From Luteimonas sp. 9C (GTDB lineage: Bacteria; Pseudomonadota; Gammaproteobacteria; Xanthomonadales; Xanthomonadaceae), in NCBI RefSeq assembly GCF_902506295.1, contig NZ_LR733312.1:1025572-1089571 (forward strand): a stretch of DNA of 64,000 nucleotides, written 5' to 3'. Both the position numbers and the translations under genes were made by a program. The first letter of the stretch is position 1. Every line of letters begins with the position of its first letter. The notes below the pieces were generated by a model, which had not been told where the DNA came from, did no database searches, and was given only the letters and a program-made list of their open reading frames with translations. Below are positions 38,072-46,577 of the stretch, piece by piece.

Positions 38072-38881
38072 ATGCCTGAAGGTCCCGAAACCCACGCACT
38101 TGCCGATCGCCTGTCGACCCTGCTCGTCGACGAGACGCTGACCCGTGTGCGCTTCATCGATCCTGCACTGCAGCGCCGGCGCGCCCTGCTCGAAGGCCGG
38201 CGCGTGGGCGCGGTCGAGGCGCGCGGCAAGGCGCTGCTGACCGCTGTCGAGGGCGGCTGGACGCTGTACACGCACAGCCATCTGTTCGGCTTCTGGCGGT
38301 TCGTCGAAGACCTCGATGCCCTGCCCGACGGCGCGCCCCCACGGCTGGTGCTGGCTACGTTACGCGGCGTCGCGGCGCTGTACGCGGCGCCGTCGATCTC
38401 GCTGTGGCGCACCGACGACCTCGGCGCGCAGCCGTATCTCGCCAAGCTCGGGCCGGACGTGCTCGATCCCGCGGTGGATGCCAAGGGTCTGCTCGTGCAC
38501 ATGCGCACGCCGCGCTTCGCGCGCCGCACGCTGGCGATGCTGCTGCTCGACCAGGGCTTCGCTGCCGGCATGGGCAACTACCTGCGCTCGGAGGTGCTGT
38601 TCCAGGCGCGGCTCGCGCCGCACCGCCTGCTGCAGGACCTCACAACCGGGGAGCGTCGCCGGCTGGCGAACGCGCTGCTCGACGTGCCGCGACGCGCCTA
38701 TCGCGCCAAGCACGACGATGCACTGCCGCCCGGCAAGGATTATCTCGCCAGCACCCGTGCGCAGTTCGGTTTCAAGGTCTTCGAGCGCAAGGGCGATCCC
38801 TGCCCGCGCGGCGACGGCCGCATCGTCGAGTCACGGCTGGCCGGCCGACGGCTGTACTGGTGCAAGGGCTGCCAGACCTGA
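38072..38881 (+). CDS. nei: Endonuclease VIII (Fpg/Nei family DNA glycosylase)
   Basis: The 269-residue base-excision repair enzyme removes oxidised pyrimidines. The N-terminal MPEGPE supplies the catalytic Pro2 and Glu3. The H2TH region includes DQGFAAGMGNYLRSE. The C-terminal zinc finger is odd: where E. coli Nei has CxxC ... CxxC, this reads CPRGDG ... YWCKGC, so the second cysteine is replaced by Gly and only three remain. This might still bind zinc through another residue or act as a zinc-less finger. Confidence 0.88.
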   Translation: MPEGPETHALADRLSTLLVDETLTRVRFIDPALQRRRALLEGRRVGAVEARGKALLTAVEGGWTLYTHSHLFGFWRFVEDLDALPDGAPPRLVLATLRGVAALYAAPSISLWRTDDLGAQPYLAKLGPDVLDPAVDAKGLLVHMRTPRFARRTLAMLLLDQGFAAGMGNYLRSEVLFQARLAPHRLLQDLTTGERRRLANALLDVPRRAYRAKHDDALPPGKDYLASTRAQFGFKVFERKGDPCPRGDGRIVESRLAGRRLYWCKGCQT

Positions 38882-38913
38882 GCGACGTCGACCGGCTCGG
38901 TTAAGCTGGCGCC

Positions 38914-40341
38914 ATGCAACGGCTGACGCACTGGATCGATGGCGCCGCGCGCACGCCCGGCCAGGACCGCTGGCTGCCGGTGCATGCGCCGGCGACCGGG
39001 GCCGTCTATGCCGAAGTCGCGGCCGGCGACGCTGCCGACATCGAGGCCGCGGTCACCGCCGCCGCCCGCGCGGCGCCCGCCTGGGCGGCACTGCCCAACA
39101 GCGTGCGTGCAAGCTGGCTCGAACGGCTCGCCGCGGCGCTCGAGGCGCGGATCGACGACTTCGCCCATGCCGAAGCCCGCGACGGCGGCAAGCCGTTCGC
39201 CCTCGCCCGCGACGCCGAGATGCCGCGTGCGGTCGCCAACCTGCGTTTCTTCGCCCACGCGGCGACGCAGTTCGCCAGCGAATCGCACCATGGCGAAGCC
39301 GGCCTGCACTACACGCTGCGGGCGCCGCTGGGCGTGGTCGCGGCGATCTCGCCGTGGAACCTGCCGCTGTACCTGTTCACCTGGAAGATCGCGCCGGCGC
39401 TGGCGGCCGGCAACACGGTCGTCGCCAAGCCCTCCGAGATCACCCCGGCCACGGCCGCGATGCTCGCGACGCTGTCGGGCGAGATCGGCCTGCCGCCGGG
39501 CGTGCTCAATGTGGTGCACGGCGCCGGCGCGGACGTGGGCGATGCGCTGATCGACGATTCGCGGGTGCGCGCCGTGTCGTTCACCGGCAGCACCGCGGTC
39601 GGCCGGCGCATCGGTGCGCGCGCCGGCGCGCAGCTGAAGAAGGCCTCGCTGGAACTCGGCGGCAAGAACGCGACGCTGGTCTTCGCCGACAGCGACTGGG
39701 AAGCGCAGCTCGGCACGCTGGTTCGCTCGGCCTTCCAGAACGCCGGGCAGATCTGCCTGTGCGGTTCGCGGATCCTCGTCGAACGGCGCATCTACACGGC
39801 GTTTCGCGAGCGCTTCGTCGCCGAGGTGCTCGCGCTGCAGGTCGGCGACCCGATGGACCCCGACGCGCGCATGGGCCCGCTGGTGTCGCAGGCGCACCGC
39901 GACAAGGTGCTGGCCGCGATCACGCGCGCCCGCGAAGAAGGGGGCCGGGTGCTGTGCGGCGGCCATGGACTGGACCGGCCGGGCTGGTTCGTCGCCCCGA
40001 CCGTCATCGACGGCCTCGGCCCCGAGTGCGCGACGAATCGCGAGGAAATCTTCGGCCCCGTCGTCACCCTGCAGGCCTTCGACGACGACGCGCACGCGCT
40101 GGCGCTGGCGAACGCGGGCGACTACGGACTCTCCGCGTCCGTCTGGACACGTGACCTGACCCGCGCGCACCGGCTCGCGGCCGGCCTCCACGTGGGCATG
40201 GTCTGGATCAACACCTGGCTGCTTCGCGATCTCCGCACCCCCTTCGGCGGCACCGGCGCGTCCGGTCTCGGCCGCGAGGGCGGCATGGAGGCGATGCGTT
40301 TTTTCACCGAGCCGAAGACCGTCGGCCTGTCTCTGGAATAA
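38914..40341 (+). CDS. Aldehyde dehydrogenase, probably 2-aminomuconate semialdehyde dehydrogenase
   Basis: The 475-residue NAD-dependent enzyme has the ELGGKNA segment with the catalytic Glu, Cys281 in NAGQICLCG, and the NREEIFGPVV tail. By context it oxidises 2-aminomuconate semialdehyde to 2-aminomuconate in kynurenine catabolism (NbaE/AmnC role); the sequence also fits the related 2-hydroxymuconic semialdehyde dehydrogenases. It heads the cluster that includes RidA, 3-hydroxyanthranilate dioxygenase, ACMS decarboxylase, kynureninase and KMO. It lies 32 bases after nei, and its TAA is 7 bases before the carbonic anhydrase. Confidence 0.85.
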   Translation: MQRLTHWIDGAARTPGQDRWLPVHAPATGAVYAEVAAGDAADIEAAVTAAARAAPAWAALPNSVRASWLERLAAALEARIDDFAHAEARDGGKPFALARDAEMPRAVANLRFFAHAATQFASESHHGEAGLHYTLRAPLGVVAAISPWNLPLYLFTWKIAPALAAGNTVVAKPSEITPATAAMLATLSGEIGLPPGVLNVVHGAGADVGDALIDDSRVRAVSFTGSTAVGRRIGARAGAQLKKASLELGGKNATLVFADSDWEAQLGTLVRSAFQNAGQICLCGSRILVERRIYTAFRERFVAEVLALQVGDPMDPDARMGPLVSQAHRDKVLAAITRAREEGGRVLCGGHGLDRPGWFVAPTVIDGLGPECATNREEIFGPVVTLQAFDDDAHALALANAGDYGLSASVWTRDLTRAHRLAAGLHVGMVWINTWLLRDLRTPFGGTGASGLGREGGMEAMRFFTEPKTVGLSLE

Positions 40342-40348
40342 TCACCGC

Positions 40349-41023
40349 ATGGGCGAACTCGACACACTCCTGAAGAACAACCGCGACTGGGCCGAACGCG
40401 CGGTGCGCGACGACCCGGATTTCTTCCACCGCCTGGAGAACCAGCAGACGCCGAAGTACCTGTGGATCGGGTGCTCGGACTCGCGGGTGCCGGCCAACCA
40501 GATCCTCGGCCTCGATCCAGGCGAGGTGTTCGTGCACCGCAACGTGGCCAACGTGCTCTCGCACGGCGACCTCAATGCCCTGTCGGTGATCCAGTTCGCC
40601 GTCGACGTGCTGAAGGTCGAACATGTCCTGCTGGTCGGCCATTACGGCTGCGGCGGCGTGCATGCCGCGATGACCGGCGCGCGCGTCGGTCTGGTCGACA
40701 ACTGGTTGCGCCACGTGGCGGACGTCAACCACAAGCACGCCGGCCTGCTCGCCGGGGTGGCGGACACCGGCCTGCGCCATGCGCGGCTGTGCGAACTCAA
40801 TGCGGTGGAACAGGCACTCAACATCTGCCAGACCACCGTGGTCCGCGACGCGTGGGCCCGCGGCCAGAAGCTCGCCGTGCACGGCTGGGTCTACGCGCTG
40901 GGCGACGGCCGCGTACGCGAGCTGGGCATGGACGTGGCCTCCCACGAGGACATCGGACCGGCTTACGAGGCTGCCGTTGCCGACATCGCGCGCGTCGCGG
41001 CCCTGGGCCGACGCGATGGCTGA
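40349..41023 (+). CDS. Beta-carbonic anhydrase
   Basis: The 224-residue zinc enzyme interconverts CO2 and bicarbonate. Zinc ligands are Cys42 with Asp44 (CSDSRVP), His98 and Cys101 (HYGCGG). It belongs to the type II Can-like beta class. It is embedded in the kynurenine cluster: 7 bases after the dehydrogenase, and its last codons overlap the RidA start by 8 bases. The ACMS decarboxylase of the same cluster releases CO2, so the location may be functional. Confidence 0.92.
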   Translation: MGELDTLLKNNRDWAERAVRDDPDFFHRLENQQTPKYLWIGCSDSRVPANQILGLDPGEVFVHRNVANVLSHGDLNALSVIQFAVDVLKVEHVLLVGHYGCGGVHAAMTGARVGLVDNWLRHVADVNHKHAGLLAGVADTGLRHARLCELNAVEQALNICQTTVVRDAWARGQKLAVHGWVYALGDGRVRELGMDVASHEDIGPAYEAAVADIARVAALGRRDG

Positions 41024-41441
41024 GGCCATCCGGGCCGATGCGGCGCCGCGGCCGGTCGGCCGCTATCCCCACGCGCGACGCGCCGGCGGGCTGCTGTTCC
41101 TGTCGGGCATCGGTCCGCGTGACCCGGCGACGGATTCCGTGCCCGGCAACGTGCTGGATGCCGACGGCCGCGTGACCGGCCACGACATCACCGCGCAGAC
41201 GCATGCGGTGTTCGCCAATGTGCGCGCGGTGCTCGAGTCCAGCGGCGCGCGCTGGGACGATCTGGTCGACGTGACCGTGTACCTGACCGACATGGCCGGT
41301 GATTTCGCCGGCTACAATGCGGTCTGGGCCGAGTATTTTCCGGACATCGCCACCGCGCCCTGCCGCACGACACTGGGCATCGACGCGTTGCCGACGCCGA
41401 TTGCGATCGAGCTGAAATGCATCGCCGCCCCGAAGGAGTGA
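41016..41441 (+). CDS. RidA-family deaminase, probably 2-aminomuconate deaminase
   Basis: The 141-residue protein belongs to the RidA/YjgF family ([33 protein letters not shown] with the conserved Arg and Cys). In the kynurenine pathway of other bacteria a RidA-type protein hydrolyses 2-aminomuconate to 4-oxalocrotonate and ammonia (NbaF/AmnD). The ATG at 41016 overlaps the carbonic anhydrase end. The specific activity is inferred from neighbours; a general imine deaminase is possible. Confidence 0.82.
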   Translation: MAEAIRADAAPRPVGRYPHARRAGGLLFLSGIGPRDPATDSVPGNVLDADGRVTGHDITAQTHAVFANVRAVLESSGARWDDLVDVTVYLTDMAGDFAGYNAVWAEYFPDIATAPCRTTLGIDALPTPIAIELKCIAAPKE

Positions 41442-41445
41442 CCCG

Positions 41446-41994
41446 ATGATCCCCGGACCGCTGAACTTCCAGGCGTGGATCGACGCGCACCGTCACCTGC
41501 TCAAGCCGCCGGTCGGCAACAAGTGCATCTACGACGGCGATTTCATCGTCATGGTGGTCGGCGGGCCGAACACGCGCACCGACTACCACTACGAGGAAGG
41601 TCCGGAGTGGTTCCACCAGCTCGAAGGCGAGATGGTGCTCCGCATCCAGGAAGACGGACGCGTCCGCGACATTCCGATCCGCGCCGGCGAGACCTTCCTG
41701 CTGCCGCCGAAGGTGCCGCATTCGCCACAGCGCGGCCCCGATTCGATCGGCCTGGTCATCGAGCGCAAGCGTCTGCCGCACGAGCAGGACGGCCTGCTGT
41801 GGTTCTGCGAGCGCTGCAACGACAAGGTGTACGAGGAGTACTTCCACCTCGACGACATCGAGCAGGATTTCTTCCGTGTGTTCGAACGGTTCTATCGCGA
41901 TGACGCGCTGCGCACCTGCAAGGCCTGCGGCCATCTGAATCCGCGTCCCGGCCGCTACGAACTGCAGGCCGACTCGCAGGCGGACATCACCTGA
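41446..41994 (+). CDS. nbaC: 3-hydroxyanthranilate 3,4-dioxygenase
   Basis: The 182-residue cupin opens 3-hydroxyanthranilate to 2-amino-3-carboxymuconate semialdehyde. Iron ligands are in [18 protein letters not shown] (His and Glu) and KVPHSPQRG. The bacterial rubredoxin-like extra iron site (CERC and CKAC) is present. It lies 4 bases after RidA. Its product can go to quinolinate (NAD) or, with the ACMS decarboxylase nearby, to catabolism. Confidence 0.96.
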   Translation: MIPGPLNFQAWIDAHRHLLKPPVGNKCIYDGDFIVMVVGGPNTRTDYHYEEGPEWFHQLEGEMVLRIQEDGRVRDIPIRAGETFLLPPKVPHSPQRGPDSIGLVIERKRLPHEQDGLLWFCERCNDKVYEEYFHLDDIEQDFFRVFERFYRDDALRTCKACGHLNPRPGRYELQADSQADIT

Positions 41995-42029
41995 CAGCTG
42001 TCGATCCGACGTTGTGGAGGCCGCAGCAC

Positions 42030-42659
42030 ATGCGCCACGCCCTGCTGACCCTGCTGCTGTTCTGCCTGATGGCGGCGGTCGCGCCCGCGCACGCGCAGGT
42101 CACGGACAATCCCGAACTCGCATCGATCCCCCGCGATGATCAGCTGGCACGCGCGGATGCCGCGAACATCGACTGGTCGGTGGTCGCCCGCGAGGACGCC
42201 GAACGGCGCGCGCGCGTGATTGCGCTGATGCGCGGCGGTGCGATGCGCACCGCCAGGGACCACTATCACGCGGCGATGGTGTTCCAGCACGGCAGCACGC
42301 TCGAGGACATCCGCACCGCGCACGCGCTGTCGTCGCTCGCCGCCACGCTAGCCCCGGACGAAGCCGGCTATCGCTGGCTGGTGGCGGCATCGTGGGATCG
42401 CATCATGACCACGCAACTGCAGCCGCAGTGGTATGGCACCCAGTTCCGCAGCGATGAGGCCGGGCTGTTCCTCTACCCGGTCGCCGATGGTGCGGTGGGC
42501 GACCCGGAGCGCGCACGCATGGGCGTCCCGCCGCTGGCCGAGATCCGGGCCAGGATCGGCGAGACGGCCGCCGCGATGGGCCAGCCGGTGCATCCCGCCC
42601 CACCGACGATCGAGCAGCTCCGGCGCGCGCAGCACATGACCGGATCCGTCACGCCCTGA
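42030..42659 (+). CDS. Exported protein of unknown function, DUF6624-like
   Basis: The 209-residue protein has a signal peptide cut near AHAQVTDN. Its pattern (WSVVAREDAERRARV, AMVFQHG, WDRIMTTQLQPQWYGTQF) matches the DUF6624 type, uncharacterised proteins found in periplasm and cytoplasm. GGAGG lies 9 bases before the ATG at 42030. It sits between two cytoplasmic enzymes of the kynurenine cluster, an odd place for an exported protein. No function can be assigned. Confidence 0.7.
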   Translation: MRHALLTLLLFCLMAAVAPAHAQVTDNPELASIPRDDQLARADAANIDWSVVAREDAERRARVIALMRGGAMRTARDHYHAAMVFQHGSTLEDIRTAHALSSLAATLAPDEAGYRWLVAASWDRIMTTQLQPQWYGTQFRSDEAGLFLYPVADGAVGDPERARMGVPPLAEIRARIGETAAAMGQPVHPAPPTIEQLRRAQHMTGSVTP

Positions 42660-42715
42660 ACCTGACGCGCACCTGCGGCGTGATCGCCACGGACGGGTCG
42701 TCTAGGATGACCGCC

Positions 42716-43726
42716 ATGCTGAAGATCGACATCCACGCCCACTATCTGCCGCGCGACTGGCCGGACCTGGCGGGCAAATACGGCGACGCGCGATTCCCGG
42801 TGATCCACCACACCGCCGACGGCCGTCACCGCATCTACAAGGACGGGCGTTTCTTCCGCGAAATCTGGTCCAAGACCTGGGACGCGCGCGAGCGCATCGA
42901 CGATTACGCGCGCTTCGGCGTGCAGGTACAGGTCATCAGCACGGTGCCGGTGATGTTCAGTTACTGGGCGAAACCGGCGCATGCGCTGGAGCTGCATCAG
43001 GCGCTCAACGACCACATGGCCGCGACCGTCGCCGCGCATCCGCGCCACTACGCCGGCATCGGCACGGTGCCGATGCAGTCGCCGCGGCTGGCGATCCAGG
43101 AGCTCGAGCGTTGCGTCGACCAGCTCGGCCTGCAGGGCGTGCAGATCGGCAGCCACATCGGCGACTGGAATCTCGACGCGCCGGAACTGTTCCCGTTCTT
43201 CGAGGCCGCGGCCGATCTGGGCGCGGCGATCCTCGTGCATCCCTGGGACATGATGGGCAGCGAATCGATGCCCAAATACTGGCTGCCGTGGCTGGTGGGC
43301 ATGCCCGCCGAGCAGTCACGCGCGGCGTGCTGCCTGATCTTCGGCGGCGTGCTGCAGCGGCTGCCGAAGCTCAATATCTGCATGGCGCACGGCGGCGGCA
43401 GCTTTCCGTACACGATCGGCCGCATCGAACACGGCTTCAACATGCGGCCTGACCTCGTCGCGACCGACAACCCGCACAACCCGCGTGGCTATCTCAAGCA
43501 GCTGTACTTCGATTCCTGGGTGGCCGACCCGCGTGCGCTGCAGTATCTGATCGACACCTGCGGCGCGGACCGCGTGATGCTCGGCACCGACTATCCGTTC
43601 CCACTCGGCGAACAGGTCCCCGGCGCCGGCATCGAGGAGATTCCGCTCGACGATGCCGCACGGGCGCGCCTGTATCACGGCACCGCGCTCGAATGGCTGG
43701 GTCTGTCGCCCGGCCGGTTTGCGTGA
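42716..43726 (+). CDS. nbaD: 2-amino-3-carboxymuconate-6-semialdehyde decarboxylase (ACMSD)
   Basis: The 336-residue amidohydrolase-fold enzyme removes CO2 from ACMS, diverting it from quinolinate. The metal-binding HAHYLP lies at the N terminus, with a second His region (IGSHIGDWN, ILVHPWDMMG) and the Asp in GTDYPFPLGE. AGGA precedes the ATG at 42716; an ATG at 42707 is possible. It works between the dioxygenase and the dehydrogenase of the same cluster. The length matches known ACMSDs. Confidence 0.93.
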   Translation: MLKIDIHAHYLPRDWPDLAGKYGDARFPVIHHTADGRHRIYKDGRFFREIWSKTWDARERIDDYARFGVQVQVISTVPVMFSYWAKPAHALELHQALNDHMAATVAAHPRHYAGIGTVPMQSPRLAIQELERCVDQLGLQGVQIGSHIGDWNLDAPELFPFFEAAADLGAAILVHPWDMMGSESMPKYWLPWLVGMPAEQSRAACCLIFGGVLQRLPKLNICMAHGGGSFPYTIGRIEHGFNMRPDLVATDNPHNPRGYLKQLYFDSWVADPRALQYLIDTCGADRVMLGTDYPFPLGEQVPGAGIEEIPLDDAARARLYHGTALEWLGLSPGRFA

Positions 43727-43790
43727 TCGCCGCACCCCCTCCCCTCCACGTGCGTCGCGCGCCGGCGCGACCTTCGACCGAATCCAGTCC

Positions 43791-45068
43791 ATGACCGATC
43801 CGCACACCCTGTTCTCCGACGACTACGCCGCCTCCGCCGATGCCGCCGATCCGCTGCGGCGCTTTCGCGCGCAGTTCCACATGCCGCGCTTCGGCGATGT
43901 CGAGCAGGCCTATTTCGTCGGCAATTCGCTGGGGCTGCAGCCGCGCGGCGCGCGCGCGCAGGTCGAGGACGTGCTCGACAAGTGGGCGATGGAGGCGGTC
44001 GAAGGCCATTTCCGCGGCAACTCGCAGTGGATGACCTACCACGGGCTGCTCAGTGCGCAGCTCGCGGCGGTGGTCGGCGCGCAGCCGGATGAAGTGATCG
44101 CGATGAACTCGCTGACCGCGAACCTCCACTTCCTGATGGTCGGCTTCTACCGCCCCACCGCGGCGCGCCCCGCGATCCTGATGGAAGCCGGCGCGTTCCC
44201 GTCGGACCGCTACGCGCTCGAATCGCAGGTGCGCTTCCACGGTTTCGACCCGGCCACCGACCTGATCGAAGTGCAGCCCGGCGCCGACGGCCTGTTCGGC
44301 ATGGACGCGATCGCCGCGGCCATCGAAGAGCACGGCCATCGTCTCGCGCTGGTGCTGTGGCCCGGCGTGCAGTACCGCACCGGCGAGGCCTTCGACCTCG
44401 CGGAGATCACCCGGCTCGGTCATGCGGCGGGTGCCGTGGTCGGTTTCGATCTCGCACACGCGGCCGGCAACCTGCCCATGCAGCTGCACGACAGCAATGC
44501 CGACTTCGCCGTGTGGTGCCACTACAAGTACCTCAACAGCGGGCCGGGCGCCGTCGCCGGCGCGTTCGTGCACGCGCGGCACGCCACCACCGATCGTCCG
44601 CGTTTCGCGGGCTGGTGGGGGCACGACCAGGCCACGCGTTTCCAGATGGGTCCCGACTTCCAGCCCACGCCCGGCGCCGACGGCTGGCAGCTCAGCAATC
44701 CGCCGATCCTGGGTCTCGCCCCGCTGCGCGCGTCGCTGGACCTGTTCGCCGAGGCCGGCATGCCGGCGCTGCGCGCGAAGTCCGAAATCCTGACCGGCTA
44801 CCTCGAAACGCTGATCCGCAGCCAGCTCGACGACGTGCTCGACATCGTCACTCCGGCCGATCGCGCACGTCGCGGCGCGCAGCTGTCCCTGCGCGTGCGC
44901 GGTGGGCGCGAGCAGGGCCGCGCGCTGTTCGACTATCTGGCCGCCAACGGCGTCCTCGGCGACTGGCGCGAGCCCGACGTGATCCGGATCTCGCCCGCCC
45001 CGCTCTACAACTCGCATGCCGACGTGCTGCGCTTCGTGCGCGCCGTCGTCCGGTGGCGCGACGCGTGA
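43791..45068 (+). CDS. kynU: Kynureninase
   Basis: The 425-residue PLP enzyme cleaves kynurenine or 3-hydroxykynurenine to (hydroxy)anthranilate and alanine. The PLP-lysine motif is WCHYKYLNSGPGA; other family motifs are YFVGNSLGLQP at the N terminus and FDLAHAAGN. The stop overlaps the KMO start as GTGA, so the two are translationally coupled, consistent with 3-hydroxykynurenine as substrate. Confidence 0.96.
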   Translation: MTDPHTLFSDDYAASADAADPLRRFRAQFHMPRFGDVEQAYFVGNSLGLQPRGARAQVEDVLDKWAMEAVEGHFRGNSQWMTYHGLLSAQLAAVVGAQPDEVIAMNSLTANLHFLMVGFYRPTAARPAILMEAGAFPSDRYALESQVRFHGFDPATDLIEVQPGADGLFGMDAIAAAIEEHGHRLALVLWPGVQYRTGEAFDLAEITRLGHAAGAVVGFDLAHAAGNLPMQLHDSNADFAVWCHYKYLNSGPGAVAGAFVHARHATTDRPRFAGWWGHDQATRFQMGPDFQPTPGADGWQLSNPPILGLAPLRASLDLFAEAGMPALRAKSEILTGYLETLIRSQLDDVLDIVTPADRARRGAQLSLRVRGGREQGRALFDYLAANGVLGDWREPDVIRISPAPLYNSHADVLRFVRAVVRWRDA

Positions 45069-46444
45069 CGGCAGCCCCCCGCCATCTGACGATCATCGGC
45101 GCCGGCCTCGCCGGCGCCCTGCTCGGCATCCTGCTGCGGCGCCGCGGCTGGGACGTGGATCTGTACGAGAAGCGCGGCGATCCGCGCGTGCAGGGCTATG
45201 GCGGCGGGCGTTCGATCAATCTGGCGCTGGCCGAGCGCGGTCGGCATGCGTTGCGCGCCGCCGATGCCGACGACGCGGTGATGCACCACGCCATCATGAT
45301 GCGCGGCCGCATGGTCCACGTGGGCGATACCGAACCGGTGCTGCAGCGCTACGGTCGCGACGACGACGAGGTGATCTGGTCGGTGCATCGCGGCGACCTC
45401 AACATCGTGCTGCTGGATCTGGCCGAAGCCGCCGGCGCGCGCCTGCACTTCGATGCCGGACTGGACGCGGTGGACTTCGAGGCGCACCGCGCCGTCTTCC
45501 GCGATCCGCGCGACGACAGCACCCGTGAAGTGGTCTTCGAGGCGCTGGTGGGAGCCGACGGCGCGGGTTCTGCGCTGCGCGCGGCGATGCATCGCGTGTG
45601 CGACCTCGGGCAGCGCAGCGATTTCCTCGACCACGGTTACAAGGAACTCGAGATTCCGCCGCGTGCCGACGGCGGCTTCCGCATCGAGCCGAACGCACTG
45701 CACATCTGGCCGCGCGGCCACTACATGTGCATCGCGCTGCCCAACGACGAGAAGACATTCACCGTCACCCTGTTCCTGCCGCACCATGCGCCGGCCGACG
45801 GTGGGCCGGCCTTCGACCAGCTGACCGAAGTCGAGGACGCGCGTGCGTTCTTCGAACGCGATTTCCCGTCCGCACTCGCATTGATTCCGGCATTCGACCG
45901 CGACTGGCGCGAGAACCCGGTCGGCCAGCTGGGTACGCTCTATCTCGATCGCTGGCATCTCGACGGCCGAGCGGTCCTGCTGGGCGACGCCGCGCACGCG
46001 ATGGTGCCGTTCCACGGCCAGGGCATGAACTGCGCGTTCGAGGACTGCGTGGCACTGGCCCGGCACCTCGACGCGCACGAGGACCTCGCCACCGCCTTCG
46101 CCGCGTTCGAGGCCGAGCGCAAACCCGATGCCGCCGCGATCCAGCGCATGGCGCTCGACAACTACCTGGAGATGCGCGACCGCGTCGACGATGCCGATTA
46201 CCTGCTGCAGCGCGCACTGGAACTCGCCCTGCAGGATCGTCATCCCGGCCGGTTCGTGCCGCACTACGCGATGGTCACCTTCATGCGGATCCCCTATTCG
46301 CTGGCGATGTCGCGCACGGACCTGCAACGCGGGATTCTCGAACGCGCGACGGCCGGGCACGCCTCGTTGGCGACACTCGACTGGGCGGCGATCGATGCCG
46401 ACGTGCTCGACCTGCTGACGCCGCTGGCGGATGTGCCGGCGTGA
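45065..46444 (+). CDS. kmo: Kynurenine 3-monooxygenase
   Basis: The 459-residue FAD enzyme hydroxylates kynurenine using NADPH and O2. The FAD site is GAGLAG near residue 12, followed by GGGRSINLAL, the DG motif (VGADGAGS), and GDAAHAMVPFHGQGMNCAFED. A C-terminal hydrophobic region (HYAMVTFMRIPYSLAM) fits a membrane-associated form. It begins with GTG at 45065 overlapping kynU. It makes 3-hydroxykynurenine, the substrate of KynU, so the cluster covers kynurenine to 2-aminomuconate derivatives. Confidence 0.95.
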   Translation: MTAAPRHLTIIGAGLAGALLGILLRRRGWDVDLYEKRGDPRVQGYGGGRSINLALAERGRHALRAADADDAVMHHAIMMRGRMVHVGDTEPVLQRYGRDDDEVIWSVHRGDLNIVLLDLAEAAGARLHFDAGLDAVDFEAHRAVFRDPRDDSTREVVFEALVGADGAGSALRAAMHRVCDLGQRSDFLDHGYKELEIPPRADGGFRIEPNALHIWPRGHYMCIALPNDEKTFTVTLFLPHHAPADGGPAFDQLTEVEDARAFFERDFPSALALIPAFDRDWRENPVGQLGTLYLDRWHLDGRAVLLGDAAHAMVPFHGQGMNCAFEDCVALARHLDAHEDLATAFAAFEAERKPDAAAIQRMALDNYLEMRDRVDDADYLLQRALELALQDRHPGRFVPHYAMVTFMRIPYSLAMSRTDLQRGILERATAGHASLATLDWAAIDADVLDLLTPLADVPA

Positions 46445-46577
46445 GCGACAGTTTTCTTTTCTACGATCGCGCCTCGACAAGCCTGCCGTCCGCGGTCCGA
46501 GTGATGCCATCGCAACGGCTTGCCGCAACGACGCGCCAACACCACCGCTTATGAACGACAGTTTTCTCTTCTACGAT
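46441..46577 (+). repeat. Duplicated 5' end of sbcB, with a 37-codon vestigial ORF
   Basis: Bases 46441-46467 match 46551-46577 at 24 of 27 positions; the second copy is the first nine codons of sbcB (MNDSFLFYD). The first copy starts with GTG, overlaps the kmo stop as GTGA, and opens a 37-codon ORF (46441-46554) that begins MSDSFLFYD and ends ATGA at the sbcB start. It looks like a duplicated sbcB start left behind, or a short coupled leader ORF. Confidence 0.7.

Noticed and set aside
46441..46554. The 37-codon ORF as a functional small protein.
   Set aside because: Only its first nine codons resemble anything (sbcB); the rest is unlike any known protein, so it is listed as a duplication instead.
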